The notes below the pieces were generated by a model, which did no database searches, was not told the origin of the DNA, and saw only the letters and a program-made list of their open reading frames with translations. The translations under genes and the position numbers were made by a program. This document shows positions 17,287-24,671 of a stretch of DNA of 64,000 nucleotides, one piece after another; position 1 is the stretch's first letter, and each line of letters begins with the position of its first letter. Source of the stretch: a virus. The stretch lies in IMG/VR virus record IMGVR_UViG_3300047552_001147, positions 1 to 64,000 of that record; one strand, written 5' to 3'.

Positions 17287-17313
17287 GAGCAGAGAAAGGA
17301 GATTACTCTGCTC
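17287..17313. other. Hairpin with Shine-Dalgarno-like loop
   Basis: GAGCAGAG and CTCTGCTC pair perfectly around an 11-base loop. On the plus strand the loop is AAAGGAGATTA. On the minus strand it is TAATCTCCTTT and lies at the expected 5' end of the transcript from the 17319 box. Confidence 0.55.
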
Positions 17314-17318
17314 ATTGA

Positions 17319-17325
17319 TCTTATG
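17319..17325 (-). promoter_or_regulatory. CATAAGA promoter box (minus)
   Basis: Minus strand reads AAGTCATAAGATCA. A-rich tracts (CAAAAAAG, GAAAAC) precede it. Confidence 0.55.
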
Positions 17326-17360
17326 ACTTGTTTTCATCACTTTTTTGAGGCCAGCTGCCC

Positions 17361-18386
17361 ATGTTTAAACTAGCCGGTGCCGTGGTCGATTGCTATGACG
17401 ACCCCTCCTTTGTGTCATCAATCGCCGCCCAATCACTATTCGGTCATGAGCTTCTTGACCCCTCCCAGTTAGATAAGCTGGCTGACAAAGATTTCGCTGT
17501 CAAGATTGTTGATGGGAACGTAGTGGCAAGAAAGTACCCCATTTACAATGCAGCCATTACTAAGATTTCTTGCGCTTATCTATACGACATGGCTGATAAA
17601 CTTCCTCAGGAAGTCGTCAAAACCGCCGCCGCAAGACTAGCCGCTGCCTGTGAGAAATTTGACATCGGGATTCCTTCAGAATTTGAGCCTATTGCAAGAA
17701 CTGGACAATACACAGTAGTGGTAAAACAAGAAGAAACCCCAGCAGCTATCAGAGAAGAAGACGAGCTAGGAAAGTTCGCTGCCTGGGAAGCTGCCAAACA
17801 GTTCCCCCGAATGACTCCTGAAGATAAAGTGGTGCTAGCAGATGAGCTGCATAAGATCGGCGCCGCTCAGCACAGACCAGAAGTGATGGAATACGTTCCC
17901 ACTGACACATACGGATCACTTCTGAAACAAGCGATTAACGACCGCAAGTACATCCTACGAGGCGATGAATCTGATAATTCAATCATGATCGCTGCCCTAG
18001 ATGATATGTACAGCAGACGTGATCAAAAGTCGCCGCTAGAGTTCGCTGTAGAGCTAGCCAATTTTGATAAGATCGCTGGACTTCGCCCCAGATACAAGAA
18101 CGGACTAACAGATCCGTACAAGGCTAGTTTCGGTGGCAAGAAAGAAAAGTCCAGTGGACCAGTAGAACACGGGCATGCAAAGAACGATGTGTCTAACCAA
18201 GCGCCTGTACCCGTCGATGTGGAAGTCGGATCAAATCTGGCTAAAGAGGGCGCCGAGAAAATGACAGTCGCTGAACATCTTGAAGCGATTGCTAAACACT
18301 ATGGCCATGTTAAGTCCGCTGCCAAAGCTGATGAGACATACGGCAAGTCTTTCATGACCGCATGGAACCTTTACTTCAGGAAGTAG
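17361..18386 (+). CDS. Hypothetical virion-region protein (341 aa)
   Basis: Opens the long late-type plus-strand region, with GAGG 11 bases before the ATG. The protein is helix-rich and Ala-rich. It contains LDKLADKDFAVKIVDG near residue 40 and FDKIAGLRPRYKNG near residue 240, short elements reminiscent of the FFDELEKLA tag of the genes that follow, but not at its N-terminus. No catalytic motif was recognised. The stop is 1 base from the next ATG. A structural or scaffold role is inferred from position only. Confidence 0.5.
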   Translation: MFKLAGAVVDCYDDPSFVSSIAAQSLFGHELLDPSQLDKLADKDFAVKIVDGNVVARKYPIYNAAITKISCAYLYDMADKLPQEVVKTAAARLAAACEKFDIGIPSEFEPIARTGQYTVVVKQEETPAAIREEDELGKFAAWEAAKQFPRMTPEDKVVLADELHKIGAAQHRPEVMEYVPTDTYGSLLKQAINDRKYILRGDESDNSIMIAALDDMYSRRDQKSPLEFAVELANFDKIAGLRPRYKNGLTDPYKASFGGKKEKSSGPVEHGHAKNDVSNQAPVPVDVEVGSNLAKEGAEKMTVAEHLEAIAKHYGHVKSAAKADETYGKSFMTAWNLYFRK

Positions 18387-18387
18387 C

Positions 18388-18735
18388 ATGTTCACTGAAT
18401 CACTTTTTGATGAGTTAGAGAAGATCGCCGAGAGCCGAAGTGATCACAACGATCGCCGGATGTTCTCATCTCTAGGCAACGTCATTCTCCCTCCTTTTGG
18501 TTCAATCATGGCGGCCAAAGGTAAGAAGACGCGCAGCCTATTAGGTAGCTTAGGCGGCGGCGTTGTTGGCGCTGGCCTAGGTGGAGCAGCTGGCGCTGGA
18601 CTAGGCGCACTAACTGGCGGCCCTGCTGGGGCAGTTCTTGGCGGCATGTCAGGACTAAGTGTTGGCGGCCCAGTTGGCAGCGGCGTTGGATCATATCTAG
18701 CACACGGTAAGTACAAAGGTAAGAAGGAAGACTGA
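18388..18735 (+). CDS. FFDELEKLA-tagged glycine-zipper protein
   Basis: 115 residues. The N-terminus MFTESLFDELEKIAE is the tag shared by fifteen proteins in this window. Residues ~50-105 are extremely Gly/Ala-rich with GxxxG spacing (GAGLGGAAGAGLGALTGG), a glycine-zipper pattern typical of membrane-inserting helical hairpins. The tail is basic (KYKGKKED). The stop overlaps the next start (TGATG). I infer a minor virion component able to enter a membrane; the tag may direct packaging. Confidence 0.6.
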   Translation: MFTESLFDELEKIAESRSDHNDRRMFSSLGNVILPPFGSIMAAKGKKTRSLLGSLGGGVVGAGLGGAAGAGLGALTGGPAGAVLGGMSGLSVGGPVGSGVGSYLAHGKYKGKKED

Positions 18736-19004
18736 TGTTCACCGAAGCCCTATTTGATGAGTTACAAAAGCTGGCTGTCCGTATTGTCTATACGAAGCCA
18801 CAGACTAATGTACTCAATCCAATAGAGCACGGCGGCTCACTTCTGAGAGCAAACAAGAACGGCCTCTATCATCCTAAGAGTAATCCAAAGGGTGAGCCGG
18901 GTGTTTCGGCTGGTGCATTGAAGAACTACAAGGATGCTAGGGCGGCGAATAATCCACGCATGGAGGGTGAAATCGCCCGCATGCGTTATGGGATCAAACT
19001 CTAA
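18735..19004 (+). CDS. FFDELEKLA-tagged small basic protein
   Basis: 89 residues. The tag is MFTEALFDELQKLA. The rest is basic, Asn/Gly-rich and mostly without clear domains (SNPKGEPGVSAGALKNYKDARAANN). The start overlaps the previous stop. A terminator follows at 19007. The role is unknown beyond the shared tag. Confidence 0.6.
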   Translation: MFTEALFDELQKLAVRIVYTKPQTNVLNPIEHGGSLLRANKNGLYHPKSNPKGEPGVSAGALKNYKDARAANNPRMEGEIARMRYGIKL

Positions 19005-19006
19005 CT

Positions 19007-19039
19007 AAAAGAACAGTCCATTGCTGGATTGTTCTTTTT
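19007..19039. terminator. Bidirectional intrinsic terminator
   Basis: AAAAGAACAGTCCA TTGC TGGATTGTTCTTTT forms a stem whose arms end in A4 and T5, serving both the plus gene before it and the minus gene after it. Confidence 0.8.
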
Positions 19040-19041
19040 GA

Positions 19042-19461
19042 TTACTGTGTATTCCGGTGGCTGCGCGTCAGCACGTCCACAAGCATACACAGGAACATTT
19101 CCCCATGTTTACGCGTCTCAGGCGTATCGAAGATGATAGCTGAGAGCGCCATTTGCTTGGCCACACCCAGCGTTTTGGCATCCCATGAGGCAATCGTATC
19201 GTAGTGCCTCTGAAGGATATCCTTCGGCTCCTTGGCTGTGAAAAACAAGGATGCGAAGCTCTCACGAGACTGAGGCTTATCACTGCCTTCCAGTACGTGA
19301 TTGATATCCAGCACAACCCTGTCCGTGTTATCGAACAGTTCACTAAGCTGCTGCTCCTTCACCTCATCGCTCAATTCATTATTGAATACGATGTGATTGA
19401 CAGCATACGTTGCTTCGGTCAGCAGGATTGCCTGGATGACACTGCTGTCTCTGATTGTCAT
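19042..19461 (-). CDS. Hypothetical helical protein, one of a paralogous pair
   Basis: 139 residues, all helical. It has the same length as the protein at 19647-20066 and shares the order VVLD-I-xx-V, RESFASLF and KTLGVAKQMALSA. The pair brackets a membrane microprotein in one minus-strand cassette driven from 20100. No known family; no catalytic residues stand out. Confidence 0.55.
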   Translation of the reverse strand: MTIRDSSVIQAILLTEATYAVNHIVFNNELSDEVKEQQLSELFDNTDRVVLDINHVLEGSDKPQSRESFASLFFTAKEPKDILQRHYDTIASWDAKTLGVAKQMALSAIIFDTPETRKHGEMFLCMLVDVLTRSHRNTQ

Positions 19462-19494
19462 GTGGGATCCTTTTAGTGGACTAGCTCGAAGCCG

Positions 19495-19629
19495 TCAGTG
19501 GATACTGATCCCGAACATCTTGAATGTGAGTATGGCTGTCACGAGTATAGTGAAAAACAGCGTGGCCATGAAGACGATAAGTCCAATCGCTTCGATGATG
19601 CGACGCTGGTACGATTTCAGAAGATCCAT
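19495..19629 (-). CDS. Single-transmembrane microprotein (44 aa)
   Basis: ATG at 19629 is preceded by AAAGGAAC. The protein starts MDLLKSYQRRIIEAIG and continues with a ~24-residue hydrophobic helix (LIVFMATLFFTILVTAILTF). It is too short for common gene-calling cutoffs, but it lies neatly between two coupled genes on the same strand. Other single-TM microproteins of similar form occur at 24234, 38235 and 62018. Confidence 0.6.
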   Translation of the reverse strand: MDLLKSYQRRIIEAIGLIVFMATLFFTILVTAILTFKMFGISIH

Positions 19630-19646
19630 AGCGGTTCCTTTGCTCC

Positions 19647-20066
19647 TTAGTTGAGGGCGGCGGCCTGTTCGGTGATCTTGCCGATCTCCGCATGGATGGT
19701 GGCGGCCAACAGCATGTTGGCGGTTGAGTCGTCATTCACCTCGGCGATGATGGCGAGACGCTTCATCAGTCGGAGACGGTTCGGGTCGAATTTGTTGATC
19801 AATTCGAACATCTGTCTCGCGACATCAGCGGGACCGAGATCCGTGTCGGGGAAGGTTTGGCGGAATGACTTGATCGACTCCTCGGATGTACATTGATCCG
19901 CTATGAACGAATCAAGATCGAGGACGATGTCGTCCGGGTTCTGTGCCAGCCGCTTGAGTTCCACGACAACCTCGTCGTCGGTGTGCGTCTTGGTGTAGTT
20001 GAGGAGGTGGGTCGTGACGATGGCGCCGAGGAATACGTGGACCAGGTGGGTGTTTGTGGGCTTCAT
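19647..20066 (-). CDS. Hypothetical helical protein, paralogue of 19042 gene
   Basis: 139 residues. It shares IVLDLDSFI, EESIKSFRQTF and RLRLMKRLAIIAEV with the neighbour, by position and spacing. An AAGGAGC site lies before the ATG, which is 34 bases from the CATAAGA box. Base composition is more GC-rich than in adjacent plus-strand genes. The function is unknown. Confidence 0.55.
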   Translation of the reverse strand: MKPTNTHLVHVFLGAIVTTHLLNYTKTHTDDEVVVELKRLAQNPDDIVLDLDSFIADQCTSEESIKSFRQTFPDTDLGPADVARQMFELINKFDPNRLRLMKRLAIIAEVNDDSTANMLLAATIHAEIGKITEQAAALN

Positions 20067-20099
20067 GTTTTGCTCCTTGGTTAGTTGGACCTGTCATAG

Positions 20100-20106
20100 T
20101 CTTATG
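20100..20106 (-). promoter_or_regulatory. CATAAGA promoter box (minus)
   Basis: Minus strand reads GCGTCATAAGACTA. A TCAAAAAG tract lies about 16 bases upstream of the box. Confidence 0.6.
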
Positions 20107-20125
20107 ACGCGCCCGCTGTTGCTTT

Positions 20126-20154
20126 TTGAAGAAATCACGCTACTCTTTTAGTAG
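20126..20154 (+). promoter_or_regulatory. Sigma-70-like promoter for 20175 gene
   Basis: TTGAAG, a 17-base spacer and TAGTAG. The block TTGCTTTTTGAAGAAATCAC is nearly the same as the one before the 17361 gene. Confidence 0.35.
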
Positions 20155-20174
20155 TCCTTCACTGAGAATAGTAC

Positions 20175-20675
20175 ATGTTCACAGAATCGTTTTTTGATGA
20201 GTTGGAGAAGATCGCGCTAACACTAAGAGGCGCGGTAGCTAGTGGCACAGCAAGATCAGCTGCCGGACACTCTCTGTTTAGACCAACTGGCCAATCCTCA
20301 GGATACGCTACACGTGCGAACCTGGCGAATGTTGGTAGACAGGACGTAGCCAAACGTAACATCCCTCCGATTGAGGAGCGGGCTAAGGTGCCTAGCCATC
20401 AGCTATCTCGCAACCAGATTGGGCAAGCTTTCCACGCTAAGAAGAGCTTTGAGAGCCCTAACACATTCAAAGGTTTCACTCCTGCTACTACCTCAGGTGC
20501 TAAGCCGTTAAATTCTGGAGCAAAGGCTGACTTGAAATCACGGCTTGTCGGCTCATACAGAGATAGACATGGAATTGGTCCGCACGTATCGGACCAAAAC
20601 GTTACAGGCAGGATGCTGAATAACAACGAGCTCGCTCGCCGCCGCACTGCCAGAGCAATGTTCAAAGGAAAGTAG
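20175..20675 (+). CDS. FFDELEKLA-tagged basic protein (166 aa)
   Basis: The tag is MFTESFFDELEKIA. The remainder is basic, Ser/Arg/Asn-rich and low in hydrophobics (ARSAAGHSLFRPTGQSSG, RRRTARAMFKGK), which suggests a disordered or DNA-binding virion component. Three bases separate the stop from the next tagged gene. The function is unknown. Confidence 0.6.
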   Translation: MFTESFFDELEKIALTLRGAVASGTARSAAGHSLFRPTGQSSGYATRANLANVGRQDVAKRNIPPIEERAKVPSHQLSRNQIGQAFHAKKSFESPNTFKGFTPATTSGAKPLNSGAKADLKSRLVGSYRDRHGIGPHVSDQNVTGRMLNNNELARRRTARAMFKGK

Positions 20676-20678
20676 CAC

Positions 20679-21071
20679 ATGTTCACTCAAGCCCTTTTTG
20701 ATGAGCTAGACAAGCTCGCTGCTGTCGGTGTCCCTAAGCTTCTAAAGACTACAGCGTCACCATTCGGCAAGCGCTCTCGCGGCACTATCTCAAATCTTGT
20801 CCGCAAAGGTAAGAAGGGGTTCAAGCTACCGCTGCTGAAGACAGCCGAAGAGACTGTTGAATCACTTTTCGGCGGCAAGGGCGATGGTAAAGATGACGAC
20901 GACTTCGACCGAAAAGAGCTATCTAAGGGTAAGAAGGTCGAGCGTGAGCATACCAAGAGCAAGAAGAAGGCTGGGGAAATCGCCCGCGATCACCTGACTG
21001 AAGATAAGAAGTACTACTCAAAGCTCCACAAAGCTGGGCTAGCAGATGAGCTAAAAGCAAAGCCTATATGA
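20679..21071 (+). CDS. FFDELEKLA-tagged Lys-rich protein (130 aa)
   Basis: The tag is MFTQALFDELDKLA. The body is very Lys-rich (RKGKKGFK, SKGKKVEREHTKSKKKAG) with an acidic patch (GKGDGKDDDDFDRKE). High positive charge fits a DNA-associated internal protein. It converges with the minus-strand GLHAS cassette 14 bases after its stop, with no clear terminator between them. Confidence 0.6.
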   Translation: MFTQALFDELDKLAAVGVPKLLKTTASPFGKRSRGTISNLVRKGKKGFKLPLLKTAEETVESLFGGKGDGKDDDDFDRKELSKGKKVEREHTKSKKKAGEIARDHLTEDKKYYSKLHKAGLADELKAKPI

Positions 21072-21084
21072 CTTTGCTGTAACG

Positions 21085-21636
21085 TTAGACTGGCGGAAGC
21101 TCAACAGCCAGTTCAGGGTAGCGGATGCGGATCTGCTCCAGCAACCACTTCTCTTGCTCCATCTTTGCTTGTCGGAATAGAATGGATTTCGCGTCAAGCG
21201 GTTGAGAACGGGTGGCGCTGTGTGAAGCGCACAGATCAGACGATCTCCTCACGTAAAGTAGGAATTCGTCACAATACGCATTTTTGTAATGATATGCAGC
21301 ACGCGTATGTTCGTTATCAGGACCGAATTCGTCGGTAAAGTCCAGTAGTAGCCGCCCTATGTCGGCTGTTCCAAGAACCTGTCGTTCGGTACAAACGAAC
21401 TTGTCGTCATCGCGACTGATGCTGCCTGCGCAGCGTACACGCCGCAGAATTACTCCTGGGGCGTGCATAATAGCATCAATTAGGCGCTCACTTGCGTGAA
21501 GCCCTGAGCGACACAACAGTATCGCTCCGTGGTGTGTTTCGGTCTCAAAAGCTTCTTTCGCTTGACGAGGTTCGGACCAGTTGTAACTGGCCATCTTGCC
21601 ACGTTCAGCGATGAAGTGCCAACCTAGTACGGCCAT
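21085..21636 (-). CDS. GLHAS-family protein, paralogue 3
   Basis: 183 residues from ATG 21636 (MAVLGWHFIAE), overlapping the upstream gene. It carries LGWHFI at the start, ILLCRSGLHASERLIDAIMHAPG near residue 45 and LRRVRCAGSISRDDDKFVCTERQVL after it. The same blocks in the same order occur in the two genes upstream. The layout recalls a common phage family with a 'C-x-x-G-[FL]-H-A-[CS]' motif (DUF7666-like in my reading) of unknown function. Confidence 0.6.
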   Translation of the reverse strand: MAVLGWHFIAERGKMASYNWSEPRQAKEAFETETHHGAILLCRSGLHASERLIDAIMHAPGVILRRVRCAGSISRDDDKFVCTERQVLGTADIGRLLLDFTDEFGPDNEHTRAAYHYKNAYCDEFLLYVRRSSDLCASHSATRSQPLDAKSILFRQAKMEQEKWLLEQIRIRYPELAVELPPV

Positions 21637-22229
21637 TCGATCCCTTCTCCTTTCCGAACAAAGAGGTGTTGGTAGGTTTTGCTGAGTAGCCATTCGTTGG
21701 CGTAGCGACTCATTTGATCACGAACTGCTCTGTTGCCACCCGCATAAGCGTCCAGGCAATTTACGGCGTAACGTGCTATGAGCAAGAGAGACTTGTTGTA
21801 CCATAGCTCACTTCCCAGCGGTTCTTTTTGAAATTCTGGTCTATTGTTGAACCACTGCTTCAACTCAATAACCCGATTTTTCGGGCTATTCCAGAAGAAC
21901 GACGGTGTTCTTTCCTCGTATCTCACCTTATCAGTGACATACGAGGCGAACTCCTCCAAGATCTTGGTGAAGTCCAGCGTGTGTACGATCTCTCGACGAG
22001 AGCACACAAGCTTGTCGCGTTCGGTAATGGCGTTGAACACCTTGACCAGCCGCAGAGTTGTGCCGGGGGCGTAAGCGACGGCATCAATCAGACGAACACT
22101 TGCGTGTAGACCTTTCTCACATATGATGAGTTCACCATCGTATGTTTCAGCTTCACCGTCTGCGGCGGCTTTTGATCCATCCCTCAGTAAGCCGGTGCTG
22201 GTGATGAAGTGCCAGGCGTAATCAGACAT
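21624..22229 (-). CDS. GLHAS-family protein, paralogue 2
   Basis: 201 residues from ATG 22229 (MSDYAWHFITS), which overlaps the upstream stop by 8 bases; a longer open frame to 22325 is unlikely. It has YAWHFI, ICEKGLHASVRLIDAVAYAPG and LRLVKVFNAITERDKLVCSRREIV. The C-terminal half has diverged from its paralogues, so only the ~110-residue N-terminal domain is conserved. No enzymatic motif is known for the family. Confidence 0.6.
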   Translation of the reverse strand: MSDYAWHFITSTGLLRDGSKAAADGEAETYDGELIICEKGLHASVRLIDAVAYAPGTTLRLVKVFNAITERDKLVCSRREIVHTLDFTKILEEFASYVTDKVRYEERTPSFFWNSPKNRVIELKQWFNNRPEFQKEPLGSELWYNKSLLLIARYAVNCLDAYAGGNRAVRDQMSRYANEWLLSKTYQHLFVRKGEGIEWPY

Positions 22230-22836
22230 ACACACCTTCCTTCTTGGCCTTGGCGATGACCGCCTTTTTGATGTAGTTGATGTGCCACCGGATGGTGGAG
22301 GTCGTGCAGACGTCATTGCCAGCACATGCCTGTATGGCCTCGACTGTTTCCGTCCAGTCGGGATACCACATCTCGTTGTTGGTACGGTCTGCTTTATTGT
22401 AAGCAGCCATAACCTGACGTTTGGTAGCCTTGCCCTTACGCCAGCGTTTTGCGACTCGGTACAGGTCGCCGAAAGGCTTGCTCAGCTTGCAGCCATCCTT
22501 TCTCTGCAATTTGATGAGACGATCCACTTCCATGAACAGGACATTGTTGAGGATGTCCTCGATGTTGATGGTGTAGAGGATCTTCCGCTCGGTGCAGACG
22601 AGCTTGTCATCACTTTCGACGACGTATCCGCTGCACTGTACGCGGCGAAGATACGGTCCTTTGTGGTACCTCGAGGCGTCCTCCAGTTTCCTGGACGCAT
22701 GTAGCCCGTAGTTGCACAAAGACACGTGAAGCCCGAGGTGCTTCTCGACGCCGGGGGCCTGCTTGGCTGGCCCGCCATTGTGGCTGAGCTTACGGCGGTT
22801 GCCGATCAAGTGCCAGGCAAGAATTGATTTGGTCAT
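22222..22836 (-). CDS. GLHAS-family protein, paralogue 1
   Basis: 204 residues from ATG 22836 (MTKSILAWHLIG), with AGGAGGACC upstream. It has LAWHLI, LCNYGLHASRKLEDASRYHKG and LRRVQCSGYVVESDDKLVCTERKIL. The basic C-terminal half (KRWRKGKATKRQVMAAYNKADR) differs from the other two copies and may bind nucleic acid. It is the first gene after the CATAAGA box at 22867. Confidence 0.6.
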   Translation of the reverse strand: MTKSILAWHLIGNRRKLSHNGGPAKQAPGVEKHLGLHVSLCNYGLHASRKLEDASRYHKGPYLRRVQCSGYVVESDDKLVCTERKILYTINIEDILNNVLFMEVDRLIKLQRKDGCKLSKPFGDLYRVAKRWRKGKATKRQVMAAYNKADRTNNEMWYPDWTETVEAIQACAGNDVCTTSTIRWHINYIKKAVIAKAKKEGVYV

Positions 22837-22866
22837 TGGTCCTCCTTTGTGACCTTGGTTCAATCA

Positions 22867-22873
22867 TCTTATG
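22867..22873 (-). promoter_or_regulatory. CATAAGA promoter box (minus)
   Basis: Minus strand reads GTGGCATAAGATGA, 31 bases before the start at 22836. A GAAAAT tract lies about 16 bases upstream of the box. Confidence 0.6.
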
Positions 22874-22939
22874 CCACACTCGGGGCGCATTTTCATCACT
22901 TTGCGTTAGAATTAGAAGGTGAGTACACTCGGAGAACAC

Positions 22940-23176
22940 ATGAGCTTTCAGAACGCCTTTTTTGATGAATTGACGAAGATCGCCGGCGATGACAAGTACA
23001 TCAAGCGGAAGCCTATGCAAGGCCCATCAGGGTTCACGCCCGGCTCAGTACTGGAACAAGAGCGTTCATTCAGAAGAATGAGCCGCCCAGTATCCTCAGG
23101 AAGAGCTGTTGGCAGTCTGAGCCAGCCGACTAGCGCTAGTGCGCGTAGGCCAGCTCCTAAATTGGTGCCTAGATAA
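22940..23176 (+). CDS. FFDELEKLA-tagged basic small protein (78 aa)
   Basis: ATG 22940 is chosen because it has CGGAG upstream and because MSFQNAFFDELTKIAG then matches its paralogues; an in-frame GTG lies at 22919. The rest is basic and Ser/Pro-rich (RPVSSGRAVGSLSQ, ARRPAPKLVPR), probably disordered. Confidence 0.6.
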   Translation: MSFQNAFFDELTKIAGDDKYIKRKPMQGPSGFTPGSVLEQERSFRRMSRPVSSGRAVGSLSQPTSASARRPAPKLVPR

Positions 23177-23184
23177 CACAGCCG

Positions 23185-24207
23185 ATGTCGTTCCAATCTA
23201 CGTTTTTTGATGAGTTGGAGAAGCAAGCTGTAATAGGTACCGCTATTACGGGGGCAGCGGCCCATCTAGGGATGAACGCCGCTGTTAAAGCCATTGGAAC
23301 TAAAAGAACAGGGCTGGCTGGTAAGCTGCTGAACCCGGCGCATAATTGGGTGCACAAGAAGAAAACTGAGGGGATGGCTGAAGGCATCCGCCGAGGATTG
23401 AAAGGTGAGAGCCCGCTGACCACTAAGGGGAAGATCACGCGATCTTGGGGCGTTCCTGAGCTAACGGCGGGGGCCGAACCTGGCCACAAGATTGGTGATG
23501 AGTTAGCCACTATACGGCCATCCCACAGATACCGCAGACTTCGTAAAATGCGCCAGGCGATGCTCAAGAGTGATCATGCCAAGCATGCGCCTATTGGTGA
23601 GAACGCCGTTGGCGCCATCACAAAGACTTTAGCGGATAAGGACGCTATGCGCTCACCCCGCAGGAGTCGGCCCGGACACACTAAGAAAGATGTCGCCGGT
23701 CATATTGGTGCTGTCGCAGCAGGACTACCCACCATACCGCTTACAGCAGGTAAGTCAGCTATCCACGGTGCGCTGAATGTCGCGAGAGTTGGTACAGCGA
23801 AATCAAAGGTTGGGCGCGACTTCGCGGCTAAGGGATTCAAGGAAGGCTTGAAGGGTAAACTACCGAGCAAAGGTAAGCAGCGCTTCTATGACTACGCTGT
23901 CTCGCCTTCAGCTCTAGATAGCCACCGGCTTGGCCACGCTGTTAGTAAAGAGACGCCGGCTAACCAGCTAAGATTGGCTCACTCATACGGTCGTGTTACA
24001 CCACACAGCACTAAAGTGCAATCTAGATCAATCGCCTCTAAGGTTCACTCGTTAGCGCACAAGACGCCGATTGAGCAAGCACGTCTAAAGAGCAAGGCTG
24101 AGAAAGCGCTCTCTGAAGTTCCGTCAAAAGTGAAGAACAAGTTCAAGGAATACGGCGGCAAGATGCTTGAGAAGAAGCTAAGCCACTTCCAGAACAAGAA
24201 AGACTAA
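23185..24207 (+). CDS. FFDELEKLA-tagged large basic protein (340 aa)
   Basis: The tag is MSFQSTFFDELEKQA, followed by a short hydrophobic Ala/Gly segment (VIGTAITGAAAHLGMNAAV) and a long basic region rich in Lys, His and Arg (RPSHRYRRLRKMRQAML, SPRRSRPGHTKKD, KAEKALSEVPSKVKNKFKEY). It is the longest of the tagged proteins. Charge and size would suit an internal head protein or DNA-binding ejection protein; that is inference. A hairpin follows the stop. Confidence 0.6.
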   Translation: MSFQSTFFDELEKQAVIGTAITGAAAHLGMNAAVKAIGTKRTGLAGKLLNPAHNWVHKKKTEGMAEGIRRGLKGESPLTTKGKITRSWGVPELTAGAEPGHKIGDELATIRPSHRYRRLRKMRQAMLKSDHAKHAPIGENAVGAITKTLADKDAMRSPRRSRPGHTKKDVAGHIGAVAAGLPTIPLTAGKSAIHGALNVARVGTAKSKVGRDFAAKGFKEGLKGKLPSKGKQRFYDYAVSPSALDSHRLGHAVSKETPANQLRLAHSYGRVTPHSTKVQSRSIASKVHSLAHKTPIEQARLKSKAEKALSEVPSKVKNKFKEYGGKMLEKKLSHFQNKKD

Positions 24208-24229
24208 AATACTGGTTGAACCAGTATTC
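24208..24229. terminator. Hairpin terminator between convergent genes
   Basis: AATACTGGT and ACCAGTATT form a 9-bp stem with a 3-base loop directly after the plus stop and just beyond the minus microprotein. The T-runs are short, so it is weaker than others here. Confidence 0.55.
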
Positions 24230-24233
24230 TACG

Positions 24234-24356
24234 TCATTGCACCATATCGTACAAATGAGTCAGAACAAAATACACGATGAACCACATGGCGGCGATTGCT
24301 ACAACAGGTGCCACAATCTCCCGCCAAATGTGCTTCAGCTTTTCTAGAGTGTTCAT
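24234..24356 (-). CDS. Single-transmembrane microprotein (40 aa)
   Basis: AGAAGGAGATAAC lies before the ATG at 24356, a near-ideal ribosome site. The protein begins MNTLEKLKHIWREIVAP and has a hydrophobic helix VVAIAAMWFIVYFVLTHLY. It has its own CATAAGA box 18 bases upstream and a hairpin after the stop, so it is a complete single-gene transcription unit within a late region. Function unknown; membrane location inferred. Confidence 0.7.
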   Translation of the reverse strand: MNTLEKLKHIWREIVAPVVAIAAMWFIVYFVLTHLYDMVQ

Positions 24357-24373
24357 GTTATCTCCTTCTAGTA

Positions 24374-24380
24374 TCTTATG
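24374..24380 (-). promoter_or_regulatory. CATAAGA promoter box (minus)
   Basis: Minus strand reads CAGTCATAAGATAC, directly before the microprotein gene. A plus-strand ATG inside the box (24378) is a false start for the next plus gene. Confidence 0.65.
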
Positions 24381-24410
24381 ACTGATTATACCCTGAAAAT
24401 GGAAGCACAC

Positions 24411-24671
24411 GTGACATTCGAGAGAGCACTGATCTCAGAGCTAACTAAGCTCGCTATGGCAGCGAGCAATGCGGCGGATTACTGGGCCAATAAGGACGCC
24501 GCCGGCTTATCCAACAAACAACTACAGCCGGCTCACCGCAATCTGGATTATCTAGGTAAGCGGCCTAAGCCCAGGCAGTTAGACTTACCGTTCCCCAAGA
24601 AGCGGCCTATCCCACCAGCTGGGCCGGCGAAACAAGAGTTCGATTACATCAAGCGGAGACAGGGCCGCTAA
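24411..24671 (+). CDS. FFDELEKLA-variant tagged small protein (86 aa)
   Basis: GTG 24411 is preferred because it has GGAAG upstream and because MTFERALISELTKLAM then aligns with the other tagged proteins; an ATG at 24378 lies inside the minus promoter. The tag is degenerate here (ALISELTKLA for FFDELEKLA). The rest is basic and Pro-rich (LGKRPKPRQLDLPFPKKRP). The stop overlaps the next ATG (TAATG). Confidence 0.55.
   Translation: MTFERALISELTKLAMAASNAADYWANKDAAGLSNKQLQPAHRNLDYLGKRPKPRQLDLPFPKKRPIPPAGPAKQEFDYIKRRQGR

Larger units (their letters stand above)
17088..17360. other. Intergenic region between divergent transcripts
   Basis: No gene was found here. It holds the minus-strand CATAAGA box (17319-17325), a perfect 8-bp hairpin (17287-17313) and a plus-strand promoter-like element (17229-17258). 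The ~225 bases between the hairpin and the gene at 17087 could be an untranslated leader or a small RNA on the minus strand. Confidence 0.5.

Noticed and set aside
24378-24410. ATG at 24378 as start of the tagged gene
   Set aside because: The ATG is inside the minus-strand CATAAGA box, and the N-terminal extension breaks the match with the other tagged proteins; GTG 24411 fits better.
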